From Arthrobacter sp. MMS18-M83 (GTDB lineage: Bacteria > Actinomycetota > Actinomycetes > Actinomycetales > Micrococcaceae), in the NCBI RefSeq assembly GCF_026683955.1, contig NZ_CP113343.1:1984001-2048000 (forward strand): 64,000 nt of DNA, given 5' to 3'. A program made the position numbers and the translations under genes. Positions 47,150 to 57,257 of this stretch are shown in pieces (position 1 is the stretch's first letter; each line of letters starts with the position of its first letter). The notes under the pieces are model-generated. The model was not told where the DNA came from, did no database searches, and saw only the letters and a program-made list of their open reading frames with translations.

Positions 47150-48283
47150 TTACTTGGCTCGCTTGTAGAACGGCAAGGCGACGACTTCGAACAGCTCGGG
47201 CTTGCCGCGCAGGTCTACGTCCAGTGCCGTGCCGGGTTCTGCGTGTTCGACGTCGACATACGCCAGTGCCACGGGGTAACCGAGGGTGGGGCTGGGCTGG
47301 CCGGAGGTGACTTCGCCGACAACCACGCCGTCCTTGAGGACCGCGTAGTGGCTACGGCCGGCGCGGCGGCCCAGGCCCTTGAGGCCAACCAGCTTGCGGC
47401 CGCTAGTGGAACCGGCGCCCTCGGCCTTCAAGGCTTCCAGGGCGGAACGGCCCACGAAGTCGCTTTCCTTGGCCAACGAAACTACTGGGCCCAGACCCGC
47501 CGCGAAGGGGTTGCCTTCGCGGGAGAGCTCGTTGCCGTAGAGCGGCATGCCGGCTTCGAGACGCAGGGAGTCGCGGGAAGCGAGGCCCGCGGGGATCAGC
47601 TCGCCGTCTTCGGCTGCGGCGGCGATTGCTTGCCACAGGGCGGCAGCGGCATCGTTGTCCACGAAGATCTCGAAACCGTCTTCACCGGTGTAGCCAGTGC
47701 GGGCGAGCAGCAGTTCCACGGTGTTCCCGGCAAAGGTGAAGGGCACCTCGACGGCGGCGTAGTACTTGAGCTCGGTGAGGAGGGAGTGCTGTTCAGCCGG
47801 GACCAAACGGAGGAGGATCTCTTCCGCCTTGGGGCCCTGGACGGCGATTAGCGAGGTGGCTGCCGAGGCGTCCTCGACGACGACGTCAAAGTTGGCGGCG
47901 CGCTGTGCCACAGCCTCGGCAACAACCTTGGCGTTGCCGGCGTTCGGAACCACGAGGAACTTGGAATCCCCACGGCGGTAGGTGATGAGGTCGTCGATGA
48001 TGCCGCCGTCTTCCTGGCAGATCAGCGAGTACTTGGCCTTGCCAACCGACATGGCCGAAATTTTGCCGACCAGCGCGTAGTCCAGAAAAGCGGCTGCTTC
48101 CGGACCGGTGACCCAGACTTCGCCCATGTGGGAGAGGTCGAACAAGCCTGCGGACTGGCGGACGGCGTGGTGCTCGGCCAGTTCGGACGAGTATTTCAGG
48201 GGCATCTGCCAGCCACCGAAATCGGTGAAGGAAGCGCCGAGCTTCTTGTGCTCTTCGTAGAGCGCAGTGTAGTTCTCAGTCAT
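47150..48283 (-). CDS. gcvT: Glycine cleavage system T protein (aminomethyltransferase)
   Basis: GcvT transfers the methylene from lipoylated GcvH to tetrahydrofolate and releases ammonia. The 377-residue product has FDLSHMGEV, LIALQGPKAEE-like VQGPKAEEIL, ARTGYTGEDGFEIF and a C-terminal barrel with LGYPVALAYVDVEHAEPG. It starts 13 bases after gcvP, behind a purine-rich stretch. gcvH follows after a long gap. Confidence 0.97.
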   Translation of the reverse strand: MTENYTALYEEHKKLGASFTDFGGWQMPLKYSSELAEHHAVRQSAGLFDLSHMGEVWVTGPEAAAFLDYALVGKISAMSVGKAKYSLICQEDGGIIDDLITYRRGDSKFLVVPNAGNAKVVAEAVAQRAANFDVVVEDASAATSLIAVQGPKAEEILLRLVPAEQHSLLTELKYYAAVEVPFTFAGNTVELLLARTGYTGEDGFEIFVDNDAAAALWQAIAAAAEDGELIPAGLASRDSLRLEAGMPLYGNELSREGNPFAAGLGPVVSLAKESDFVGRSALEALKAEGAGSTSGRKLVGLKGLGRRAGRSHYAVLKDGVVVGEVTSGQPSPTLGYPVALAYVDVEHAEPGTALDVDLRGKPELFEVVALPFYKRAK

Positions 48284-48296
48284 CGTGAGGAGTCCT

Positions 48297-51149
<2,853 letters not shown>

Positions 51150-51194
51150 GAAGGAACTCCATTACTAAGGCGGCGTGGGTACGCCACAGCTAAT

Positions 51195-51428
51195 CGGGTT
51201 CCTCCCCGCTCTGTATTGGACCTGAGAGTTTCCGCGAATCCGTGCTTATGGGCACTGTTTCGCTTGCACCGTCGGTGAGCACAGCGTGTTCCAGTGTCTG
51301 GGACACCAGAGGGCAGCGTGCTGCTTTCCAGAGTTGCCTTGCCGCGGCGGTGCGTGGGCCTGAGAGATTCCTGGGGAGGATTTGCTCCTACGGCGCCTGC
51401 ATCACTTGCCTGCAGGACTCTCCCGCCG
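51195..51428 (-). promoter_or_regulatory. Tandem glycine riboswitch (gcvT motif)
   Basis: On the minus strand, aptamer 1 begins CGGGAGAGTCCTGC and shows GCGCCGTAGGAGCAAATCCTCC and TCTCTCAGGCCCA. Aptamer 2 ends CGGAAACTCTCAGGTCCAATACAGAGCGGGGAGG, with CGACGGTGCAAGCGAAACA in its centre. It is the classic tandem layout, ending about 45 bases before the gcvP start. Confidence 0.92.
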
Positions 51429-51552
51429 CAGATCAAAGGCGTATTCAGTTGTGTGAATCGGATCGTGGTTGCCGGTGACGGCTGCCACAACTGTCAATTG
51501 TCCTATGGACTGCTCGCGTCCGCAAATGATGTCACCGGTCTCGCCCGACTTT

Positions 51553-51618
51553 CCCAACTGACTGGCACCTGTTGTCGTTTTGGAGCCTCTAAACGACAAC
51601 TACTGCGAGCCAGTTGGG
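51553..51618. repeat. Dispersed 66-nt palindromic repeat, family A copy 2
   Basis: The same 66-nt length as copy 1. The outer arms CCCAACTG and CAGTTGGG and the inner TTGTCGTTT/AAACGACAA blocks match. The arms pair at 23 of 28 positions. It ends 7 bases from the TetR stop codon, so it could terminate that gene. Confidence 0.85.
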
Positions 51619-51625
51619 CCACCGT

Positions 51626-52177
51626 TCAGTCACGGAGGCGTTCGACGGCGGCCAGCAGCGCACCGACGTCGGCGCTCCTCTCGCTCGCATTGGTTCCCGG
51701 GCCGCCTTCAAGCATTGCGTTGAAGTAGAGCCCATCGCCCATATACCGGACCGCTTTGGCTATCTCCGGACCCACTTCCTCGGCGAGCACATCCAGCCAT
51801 TGTTGCTGGATCCCTGCAAAGCGCCTGCGGGTTTCTTCGTGGGCCACCTCCGCGAGCCGCGTGGCGGCGACGAACACCCTGTCCATGGGGGTATCGGCCC
51901 AAAGCGAGGACTTGATGAAGAACGCCGAAGCGCCCTCGGGAGCCGCCTTCATCGCCTCAATGTCCATTGCTGCGAGCCTGTCCATGCGTTCCAGCAGGGC
52001 GCTGATCATGGCTTCCTTGTTGGGGAAATGGTAGAGCAGGCCGCCCTTGGACACTCCCGCGCGTTTGGCGACGGCGTCGAGCGTGGCAGCCCGCTCCCCC
52101 ACCTCGATCAGCAGGGCTTCAAAGGCATCCAGGACAGCGTCCCGGGCAATAGGTTTTCGCGGCATGGTGTCCATCAT
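51626..52177 (-). CDS. TetR-family transcriptional repressor
   Basis: This 183-residue regulator has a TetR N-terminal helix-turn-helix (IARDAVLDAFEALLIEVGERAATLDAVAKRAGVSKGGLLYHFPNKEAMISALLERM), with a variable C-terminal ligand domain. It is divergent from a DHA2 drug exporter with 71 bases between the starts. A palindrome in this gap (52222-52237) is the likely operator. The expected role is to repress the exporter until a drug binds. Confidence 0.94.
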   Translation of the reverse strand: MMDTMPRKPIARDAVLDAFEALLIEVGERAATLDAVAKRAGVSKGGLLYHFPNKEAMISALLERMDRLAAMDIEAMKAAPEGASAFFIKSSLWADTPMDRVFVAATRLAEVAHEETRRRFAGIQQQWLDVLAEEVGPEIAKAVRYMGDGLYFNAMLEGGPGTNASERSADVGALLAAVERLRD

Positions 52178-52221
52178 CCCCTAGTTGGATATGTCAGTGT
52201 CGATACGGCAAGTTGAAACTA

Positions 52222-52237
52222 TACCGTCCAGACGGTA
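52222..52237. promoter_or_regulatory. Candidate TetR operator
   Basis: TACCGTC-CA-GACGGTA has perfect 7-bp arms. It lies 12 bases before the exporter ATG and 45 bases from the regulator ATG, so one protein dimer could cover both promoters. Confidence 0.7.
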
Positions 52238-52248
52238 CAGTTATTCTC

Positions 52249-53790
52249 ATGTTCAGCCCGTCCACAACCCAGCATCCCCGCACCCCGTCAACCCAATCCG
52301 CCCCGTGGCGCGATTGGACTGCCCTGGCGCTCTTGATGTTCCCCGTGCTGCTGGTGGCTGTTGACAACACTGCGCTGACATTTGCTCTTCCGGAAATCGC
52401 CCGGACGCTGGAGGTCGGGGGCGTGCAGCTGCTTTGGATTGTGGATGCCTATGCGCTGGTGCTGGCGGCATTGCTGGTATCCATGGGCAACCTGGGAGAC
52501 AGGATCGGCCGCCGCCGCTTGCTCCTGATCGGCAGCACGGGCTTCGCAGCCGTTTCCGCAGCCACCGCGTTCGCCCCGTCGGCCGAATGGCTCATTGCGG
52601 GACGCGCCGGCCTGGGCATCTTCGGAGCCATGCTCATGCCGTCCACATTGTCCTTGATCCGCAACATCTTCCCGGACCCGAACCGCCGCCGGCTTGCCAT
52701 CGCGGTGTGGGCCGCGGGATTCTCCGGCGGCGCCGCGCTCGGGCCGATCTTCGGCGGCTGGCTCGTGGAACATTTCTGGTGGGGAGCCGTGTTCCTGGTG
52801 GCCGTGCCGCTGTTGTTGCCCCTCCTTGCCTTCGGCCCGTTCCTGATTCCCGAGTCCAAGGATCGCAATCCGGGCAAGCCTGACGTTCCCAGCATCGCGA
52901 TGTCCATCCTGACCATGGCACCGGTGGTTTATGGCATCAAAGAGGTCGCTGTGCACGGCTTCGGCCCCGCCCCTGCAGCCTTCATGGCGTTCGGCCTGGC
53001 CATGGGAATCATCTTTGTCCGCAGGCAGCGCTCCTTGGCATCGCCCATGCTGGACGTGCGTCTTTTTGGGAACAAGGTGTTCAGCACAGCCATCATTGCC
53101 AACGTCCTGTCCCTGTTTTCCATGACGGGCTTCATCTACTTCTTCGCGCAGCACTTGCAGCTTGTGGAGGGCCAGTCCCCCATGGAGGCAGGAATCGCCA
53201 TGGTTCCGGCTCTGCTGGCCACCATCGTGGCGGGCATGGTGGTGGTTCCCCTGGTCAAGCGGATCCGCCCGGGACTGGTGGTGGCATCCGGCCTGACGTT
53301 GAGCGCCATGGGTTATCTCGTGGCGGCCTTGGGCAACCATGGCCAGGGCCCCGGGTACCTTTTGACGGCACTCTTGCTGCTTGCCATCGGGGTTGGATCG
53401 GCGGAGACCATCTCCAACGACCTCATCCTGGGGGCCGTTCCTGCCGACAAGGCCGGCGCGGCCTCGGCGATCTCCGAGACAGGCTACGAACTCGGCTCAT
53501 TGCTGGGCACGGCAGTCCTGGGCTCGATCCTGACGGCGTCCTACCAGCACCACCTGCTTCTTCCTGTTGAATTGTCCGGCCATGCTGCCGAACGCTCCCG
53601 GGAGACGCTCGCCGGAGCGGTGGGCACCGCAGCGTCACTCCCCCAGCCACTGGCTGGCGCCTTGACCGCCGCGGCGCGTGCCGCCTTCGAATCGGGCGTC
53701 CACATCACCGCGGCGATCGGGCTGGTACTGATGGCGGGAGCGGCAGTCCTTGCCGCCGTCGCACTCCGCCGCGTGCCGACCGCGAAGTAA
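52249..53790 (+). CDS. MFS drug exporter, DHA2 family (QacA/SmvA type)
   Basis: The 513-residue protein has 14 likely spans, the DHA2 pattern. The loop MGNLGDRIGRRRLLLIGSTGF is motif A, and VAVDNTALTFALPEI is the D1-type motif of span 1, with an acidic residue for proton coupling. A charged loop with IPESKDRNPGKPDVPSI follows span 6. It is regulated by the divergent TetR gene. Likely substrates are cationic disinfectants and dyes. ATG at 52249 fits the hydrophobic start better than 52213. Confidence 0.94.
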   Translation: MFSPSTTQHPRTPSTQSAPWRDWTALALLMFPVLLVAVDNTALTFALPEIARTLEVGGVQLLWIVDAYALVLAALLVSMGNLGDRIGRRRLLLIGSTGFAAVSAATAFAPSAEWLIAGRAGLGIFGAMLMPSTLSLIRNIFPDPNRRRLAIAVWAAGFSGGAALGPIFGGWLVEHFWWGAVFLVAVPLLLPLLAFGPFLIPESKDRNPGKPDVPSIAMSILTMAPVVYGIKEVAVHGFGPAPAAFMAFGLAMGIIFVRRQRSLASPMLDVRLFGNKVFSTAIIANVLSLFSMTGFIYFFAQHLQLVEGQSPMEAGIAMVPALLATIVAGMVVVPLVKRIRPGLVVASGLTLSAMGYLVAALGNHGQGPGYLLTALLLLAIGVGSAETISNDLILGAVPADKAGAASAISETGYELGSLLGTAVLGSILTASYQHHLLLPVELSGHAAERSRETLAGAVGTAASLPQPLAGALTAAARAAFESGVHITAAIGLVLMAGAAVLAAVALRRVPTAK

Positions 53791-53794
53791 GCCG

Positions 53795-54253
53795 TCAGTT
53801 GCCTTCGACGAAGGCCTTGAGGGCATCGAGGAGACCCTCGATGCCCTCTTTGCGGCCTTCCACATGGTCTTCGTCGGTGAAGTACGCTCCTTGCTCGGTC
53901 AGAGCGAGGCGGGTTCCTTCGCCGTCGGGCTCCATTTCGATGGTGGATAGCGAGACGGACGTCCGCTGGCCGTTGAGATACATTTCGTAGGTGTAGACGA
54001 TCCGCTCGTTCTCGACGATGTCGTGATAGACCGCCTTCATGCTGGAGACGAAGCCGCCCTCAGGGCCGCCGGTGTCCGTCTCGGTGCCACCTTCGCGGAA
54101 GTCAAGGCTGGATTCGCCCTGAGTCCACTCTTCCGGGCCGACGAACCATTTCTTCTTGTTGCCGTAGTCCGAAAATGCTGACCAGACACGTGACACCGGG
54201 GCATTGAGTTTGCGTTCGAGGGTGAAGCTTGCATGCGTAATGGGGGTGCTCAT
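53795..54253 (-). CDS. SRPBCC (AHSA1) domain protein
   Basis: The 152-residue product has the AHSA1/START-like fold that binds hydrophobic ligands: FTLERKLNAPVSRVWSAFSDYGNKKKWF, and TIEMEPDGEGTRLALTEQG. It is encoded two bases after the ArsR gene, with CAGGAG inside that gene as ribosome site, so they are translationally coupled. This ArsR-SRPBCC pairing is common, and the function of the SRPBCC partner is usually unknown. Confidence 0.93.
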   Translation of the reverse strand: MSTPITHASFTLERKLNAPVSRVWSAFSDYGNKKKWFVGPEEWTQGESSLDFREGGTETDTGGPEGGFVSSMKAVYHDIVENERIVYTYEMYLNGQRTSVSLSTIEMEPDGEGTRLALTEQGAYFTDEDHVEGRKEGIEGLLDALKAFVEGN

Positions 54254-54255
54254 GG

Positions 54256-54609
54256 CTACTCCTGTGTTGGTTTGGCGGGGTGGTTTTGATTGAGGAAACT
54301 CTCCAGGCGGTCCAGCCGGCGCTCGGCCGATGTCCGGCGAAGCCCGAGCCAGGCCTCCGCCTCGCGGACCGGTCCGGGGACGATGCTGCAGCTGCGGACC
54401 CGGCCGATCTTCTCGCTGCGCACCAGCCCGCTGTGTTCCAGGACCTGGAGGTGCTGGACAATCGCCGGGAGGCTCATGGCGAAGGGCTTCGCCAATTCCG
54501 AGACCGACGCCGGGCCCTCGCACAGCCGGGCCACGATGGCCCTGCGAGTGGGGTCGGCAAGGGCGTGGAAAACGGAATCGAGATCCGCGGCGCCTTGATT
54601 GTTAAGCAC
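54256..54609 (-). CDS. ArsR-family transcriptional regulator
   Basis: This 117-residue winged-helix regulator reads FHALADPTRRAIVARLCEGPASVSELAKPFAMSLPAIVQHLQVLEHSGLVRSEKIGRVRSCSIV. No metal-binding cysteine pair is present, so it is the SRPBCC-linked rather than arsenic-sensing type. The chosen start is GTG at 54609. The sequence has TTGACT-N18-TACTTA positioned so that +1 falls at the GTG, so a leaderless mRNA is likely. A palindrome overlaps the start. Confidence 0.9.
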   Translation of the reverse strand: MLNNQGAADLDSVFHALADPTRRAIVARLCEGPASVSELAKPFAMSLPAIVQHLQVLEHSGLVRSEKIGRVRSCSIVPGPVREAEAWLGLRRTSAERRLDRLESFLNQNHPAKPTQE

Positions 54610-54644
54610 ATGCTTAAGTATTCGCTTAAGTCTTTCAAAGTCAA
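54602..54644 (-). promoter_or_regulatory. ArsR promoter with an operator on its start
   Basis: On the minus strand, a -35 TTGACT (54639-54644) and -10 TACTTA (54615-54620) are 18 bases apart, and initiation would fall at or within a few bases of the GTG. TTAAGCA-TG-TGCTTAA (54602-54617), a perfect 16-bp palindrome in its arms, overlaps the -10 and start codon. It suggests autorepression. Confidence 0.65.
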
Positions 54645-54710
54645 GAGGCAGGGACCGTCGCGGTGCGGCTACTGGCAGGGTCCGCCCGGGCCCACGGCTA
54701 GGCTGGGCCC

Positions 54711-55154
54711 ATGAGCACAGCTGAGCAAGGGTCCACCTGGCACGCCGAACACAAAGCAGCATTGAGCTCGGGTCAGCGAGCCGCGGATATCATGCGCAAT
54801 GGGATGGGGAGCTGGCCGTTCGTGGGCGGCTTCATCTTCTTCATGCTTGTGTGGGCAGCCATCAACACATGGGTCCTGCCAGGCAACGGTTGGGACCCCT
54901 ACCCCTTCATCCTGCTGAACCTGTTCCTGTCCATGCTGGCCGGACTTCAGGGAGCGATCCTCTTGATCGCAGCCAAACGCCAGGATGCGATTGCGGCCGC
55001 CATGGCCCAACACGACTACGACACGGACCTCGCGGCGCGGGCTGACATTGGCTTGCTGTTGAAGATCAACGAACAACAGCTGGAAATCCTGCATGAGCTT
55101 CGCAGGATCAGTCCTGATTCGGATTCCGTTTCCGTCCCGCCCACGGCGCGCTAG
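54711..55154 (+). CDS. DUF1003 membrane protein
   Basis: This 147-residue protein has two or three membrane spans: MGSWPFVGGFIFFMLVWAAINTWV and PFILLNLFLSMLAGLQGAILLIAAKRQDAI. The family is widespread, with proposed roles in cell shape or stress, but no clear reaction. The ATG at 54711 lies six bases after a -10-like TAGGCT, so it may be leaderless. It is convergent with the sigma-factor gene, with 30 bases between the stops. Confidence 0.9.
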   Translation: MSTAEQGSTWHAEHKAALSSGQRAADIMRNGMGSWPFVGGFIFFMLVWAAINTWVLPGNGWDPYPFILLNLFLSMLAGLQGAILLIAAKRQDAIAAAMAQHDYDTDLAARADIGLLLKINEQQLEILHELRRISPDSDSVSVPPTAR

Positions 55155-55184
55155 GGCCGCCGCTGAGGTTAGACGGCCCGCAAA

Positions 55185-56018
55185 CTAGACAGCACGGTTC
55201 AACGCAGCATCATGCGAAGTGAAACCACGCGTAATTCCGCCAAGGGTCGCGGAGGCTAGCGTCGAGAGGTAGTCGTGCCGGCGTCGGGCAGTAATCCGTG
55301 ACTGCGGCTCGAAGACTTGCTCGGGGTCGTCAGCGTAGTGCGCAGAGAGTCCATCACGCATGAGCCGGATACCTTCGGCGCGCTGTTGGGACACTGCAGC
55401 GTGCGTGGAGCCAAGCTCTTCGGCGAGCTCCTTGACGGTCCTCCCGGCGAAGTAGATCTCCTCGACCACGTAGCGCATCTTTTCCGGCAGGGCCTCGACG
55501 GCGGCGCGGAGGTACTTGAGGCGCTCATCGGCCAGGACGGAGTGTTCCGGGGAGACAGTGTCGGCAGCGACGGTGTCCACGACGACGTCGTCAAGCGGCG
55601 ACAGAGTCCGGGCGGCATCGGCGAGTGCAGCCTCCACGACGCTGCGCTCGACACCGAGGGCTGACGCGGTTTCCGCCACCGTAGGGGTTCGCCCAAGGAC
55701 GCCGGACAGGGTTTCCTGGACCGACATCGTCTCCTTGATGCGTTTGCGTGCCGAGCGGGTAGCCCAGTCGCTGGCCCGCATCTCGTCCGCAAACGCCCCA
55801 ACGATCCGGCGGCGCGCAAATGCGCCAAAGGGGACTCCGAGGCTCGGATCGAAGGAATCGGCGGACGTTATCAACGCCACGGACCCTACCGACGCGAAAT
55901 CGTCGCGCGACAAATGAGAAGCTCTCGCACAGAGCTCAGACACCAAGTAGCCAACGAGCGGTAAATGCTGCAGCACCAACTCGTTGCGTTCCTCGCGATT
56001 CAAAATTAGTCCCCCCAT
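55185..56018 (-). CDS. RNA polymerase sigma factor, FliA/WhiG-like
   Basis: This 277-residue sigma-70 family factor has region 2 (SRDDFASVGSVALITSADSFDPSLGVPFGAFARRRIVGAFADEMR, the core-binding and -10 part), a region 3 with LGRTPTVAETASALGVERSVVE, and region 4 with LPEKMRYVVEEIYFAGRTVKELAEELGSTHAAVSQQRAEGIRLM. The lack of regions 1.1 and 1.2 and the spacing resemble FliA-like flagellar factors, which fits the flagellar genes nearby. The ATG at 56018 is the best in-frame start; a TTG at 56003 with GGGGGGA is an alternative. Confidence 0.87.
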   Translation of the reverse strand: MGGLILNREERNELVLQHLPLVGYLVSELCARASHLSRDDFASVGSVALITSADSFDPSLGVPFGAFARRRIVGAFADEMRASDWATRSARKRIKETMSVQETLSGVLGRTPTVAETASALGVERSVVEAALADAARTLSPLDDVVVDTVAADTVSPEHSVLADERLKYLRAAVEALPEKMRYVVEEIYFAGRTVKELAEELGSTHAAVSQQRAEGIRLMRDGLSAHYADDPEQVFEPQSRITARRRHDYLSTLASATLGGITRGFTSHDAALNRAV

Positions 56019-56227
56019 GAGACCGGAATATTGAGTTGCAAAAGCCTGATTCCAAGGATCCTCCGGCGAGCTGCTGAGACGATGAAGCAGGCCGAAGATT
56101 ACTTGGAACAGGCACGTATTCAGTGAACATACCATCTGACAAATAACAATGCGTGTACGCTCATGAAAAAGATGCAAAACCGGCCGCGGGATCATGTTCC
56201 GCAGGCCAAACCAGGGAATGGGGAACC

Positions 56228-56806
56228 GTGGGGGCGGATGAGTTATCGGCGACGTTGTGGCGCGAGCGGAGGCAGCTGGAACTGCTGTTGTTCCGGCTCG
56301 AAACACAGTTGCTGCACGTCCGGGCAGGCAATTGGCATTGGCTGAAATTCACTGCTGCTGACGTGGAAAAGGTCTTGGAAAACCTTCGGTTCGACACCCT
56401 TGCCCGGAACATCGAGTCTTCAGCGGTCGCTATCGAATGGCGTGTGCCGGCGAACGCAACCCTGCCCGTGATCGCCTCCGTAGCGCCTCCCGGAATCTGG
56501 CCGGAACTGCTTCAGGACCACAACCACGGCATGGTGCTGCTGCTGAAGCAAGTCGAGTCTGCCGTCGCGGCCAACATCGAGGCGCTCCTGTCGGGGCCAA
56601 TCGGGGCCGGGGACGTACGGCTTACGGCCGGGCAGCCCGGGGAGGTTTTGGTCCCGGATGGATCGGCAGCAGAGGCCACTGCCGACACAGCCAACGCCGC
56701 GGATGATGTGATATTGCTGGCGGAAAACGCCAATATCGAGCGGGCCCTGGCCGTGACGAGGGATTGTTCGCTGCCACTCCTCGAAGAATTCCTCGGCTTG
56801 GCTTAG
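56228..56806 (+). CDS. Flagellar FlgN-like chaperone
   Basis: This 192-residue alpha-helical protein has the FlgN-like long helices in LWRERRQLELLLFRLETQLLHVRAGNWHWLKFTAADVEKVLENLR, and a more variable C-terminal region rich in Asp and Ala. FlgN guards the hook-filament junction proteins before export. The start is GTG at 56228 behind GGGGAA. It is divergent from the sigma-factor gene (about 210 bases apart) and separated from csrA by the family C repeat. The chaperone role is deduced from the context and the helical motif. Confidence 0.72.
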   Translation: MGADELSATLWRERRQLELLLFRLETQLLHVRAGNWHWLKFTAADVEKVLENLRFDTLARNIESSAVAIEWRVPANATLPVIASVAPPGIWPELLQDHNHGMVLLLKQVESAVAANIEALLSGPIGAGDVRLTAGQPGEVLVPDGSAAEATADTANAADDVILLAENANIERALAVTRDCSLPLLEEFLGLA

Positions 56807-56830
56807 CGCTTCACACGTGGCCGCCGCTAG

Positions 56831-56989
56831 GACGCTCGCTCACCTTCGACACCTTTTCAGCCGACGCTCCTTCACCTTTGGGGGTAGAAGGGCAAACCCT
56901 CCTGCAGAAGATATGCAGGAGGATCGGTGGTTTTTGCCTTAAAGGTGAGCGAGGGTCGGGTGGTGAGGGCTCATATGTGAGCGAGCGTC
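56831..56989. repeat. Repeat family C copy 2: mirrored 32-bp units around a hairpin
   Basis: Two 32-bp units starting with GACGCTCGCTCAC or GACGCTCCTTCAC face two mirrored units that end with GTGAGCGAGGGTC and GTGAGCGAGCGTC, around a perfect 9-bp hairpin CCTCCTGCA-N7-TGCAGGAGG (56898-56922). It is followed by a short T-run. It sits between the convergent FlgN-like and csrA genes, so it could terminate both. Confidence 0.85.
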
Positions 56990-57004
56990 GGGACTGGCCC
57001 CGTA

Positions 57005-57253
57005 CTAATCTGGCTTTCGTCGTGATGCAGGCGGTCGCAGCCCGGCAAGGAGCTCTTCGGCCTCGGGGCCGGCCTTCGCTGCCGCAAGATTGGCAGCGGC
57101 GATCGCTTCAACCACTTCGCGACGCTGGATGGACACGCCGCGGGGCGCCTCGATCCCGATCCGCACGCCGTCGCCGCGGCCCTCCATGACGGTGATGACA
57201 ATGTCATCACCAATCATGATCTGTTCGCCCGGCTTGCGTGTCAGTACCAGCAT
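57005..57253 (-). CDS. csrA: Carbon storage regulator CsrA
   Basis: CsrA is a small dimeric RNA-binding protein that controls translation, often of flagellin. The 82-residue product has the core MLVLTRKPGEQIMIGDDIVITVMEGRGDGVRIGIEAPRGVSIQRREV and an Ala/Arg-rich tail. It begins 4 bases after the flhF-like gene, at the end of the flagellar export operon. No fliW, the usual antagonist gene, is seen in the window. Confidence 0.97.
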   Translation of the reverse strand: MLVLTRKPGEQIMIGDDIVITVMEGRGDGVRIGIEAPRGVSIQRREVVEAIAAANLAAAKAGPEAEELLAGLRPPASRRKPD

Positions 57254-57257
57254 GCTC

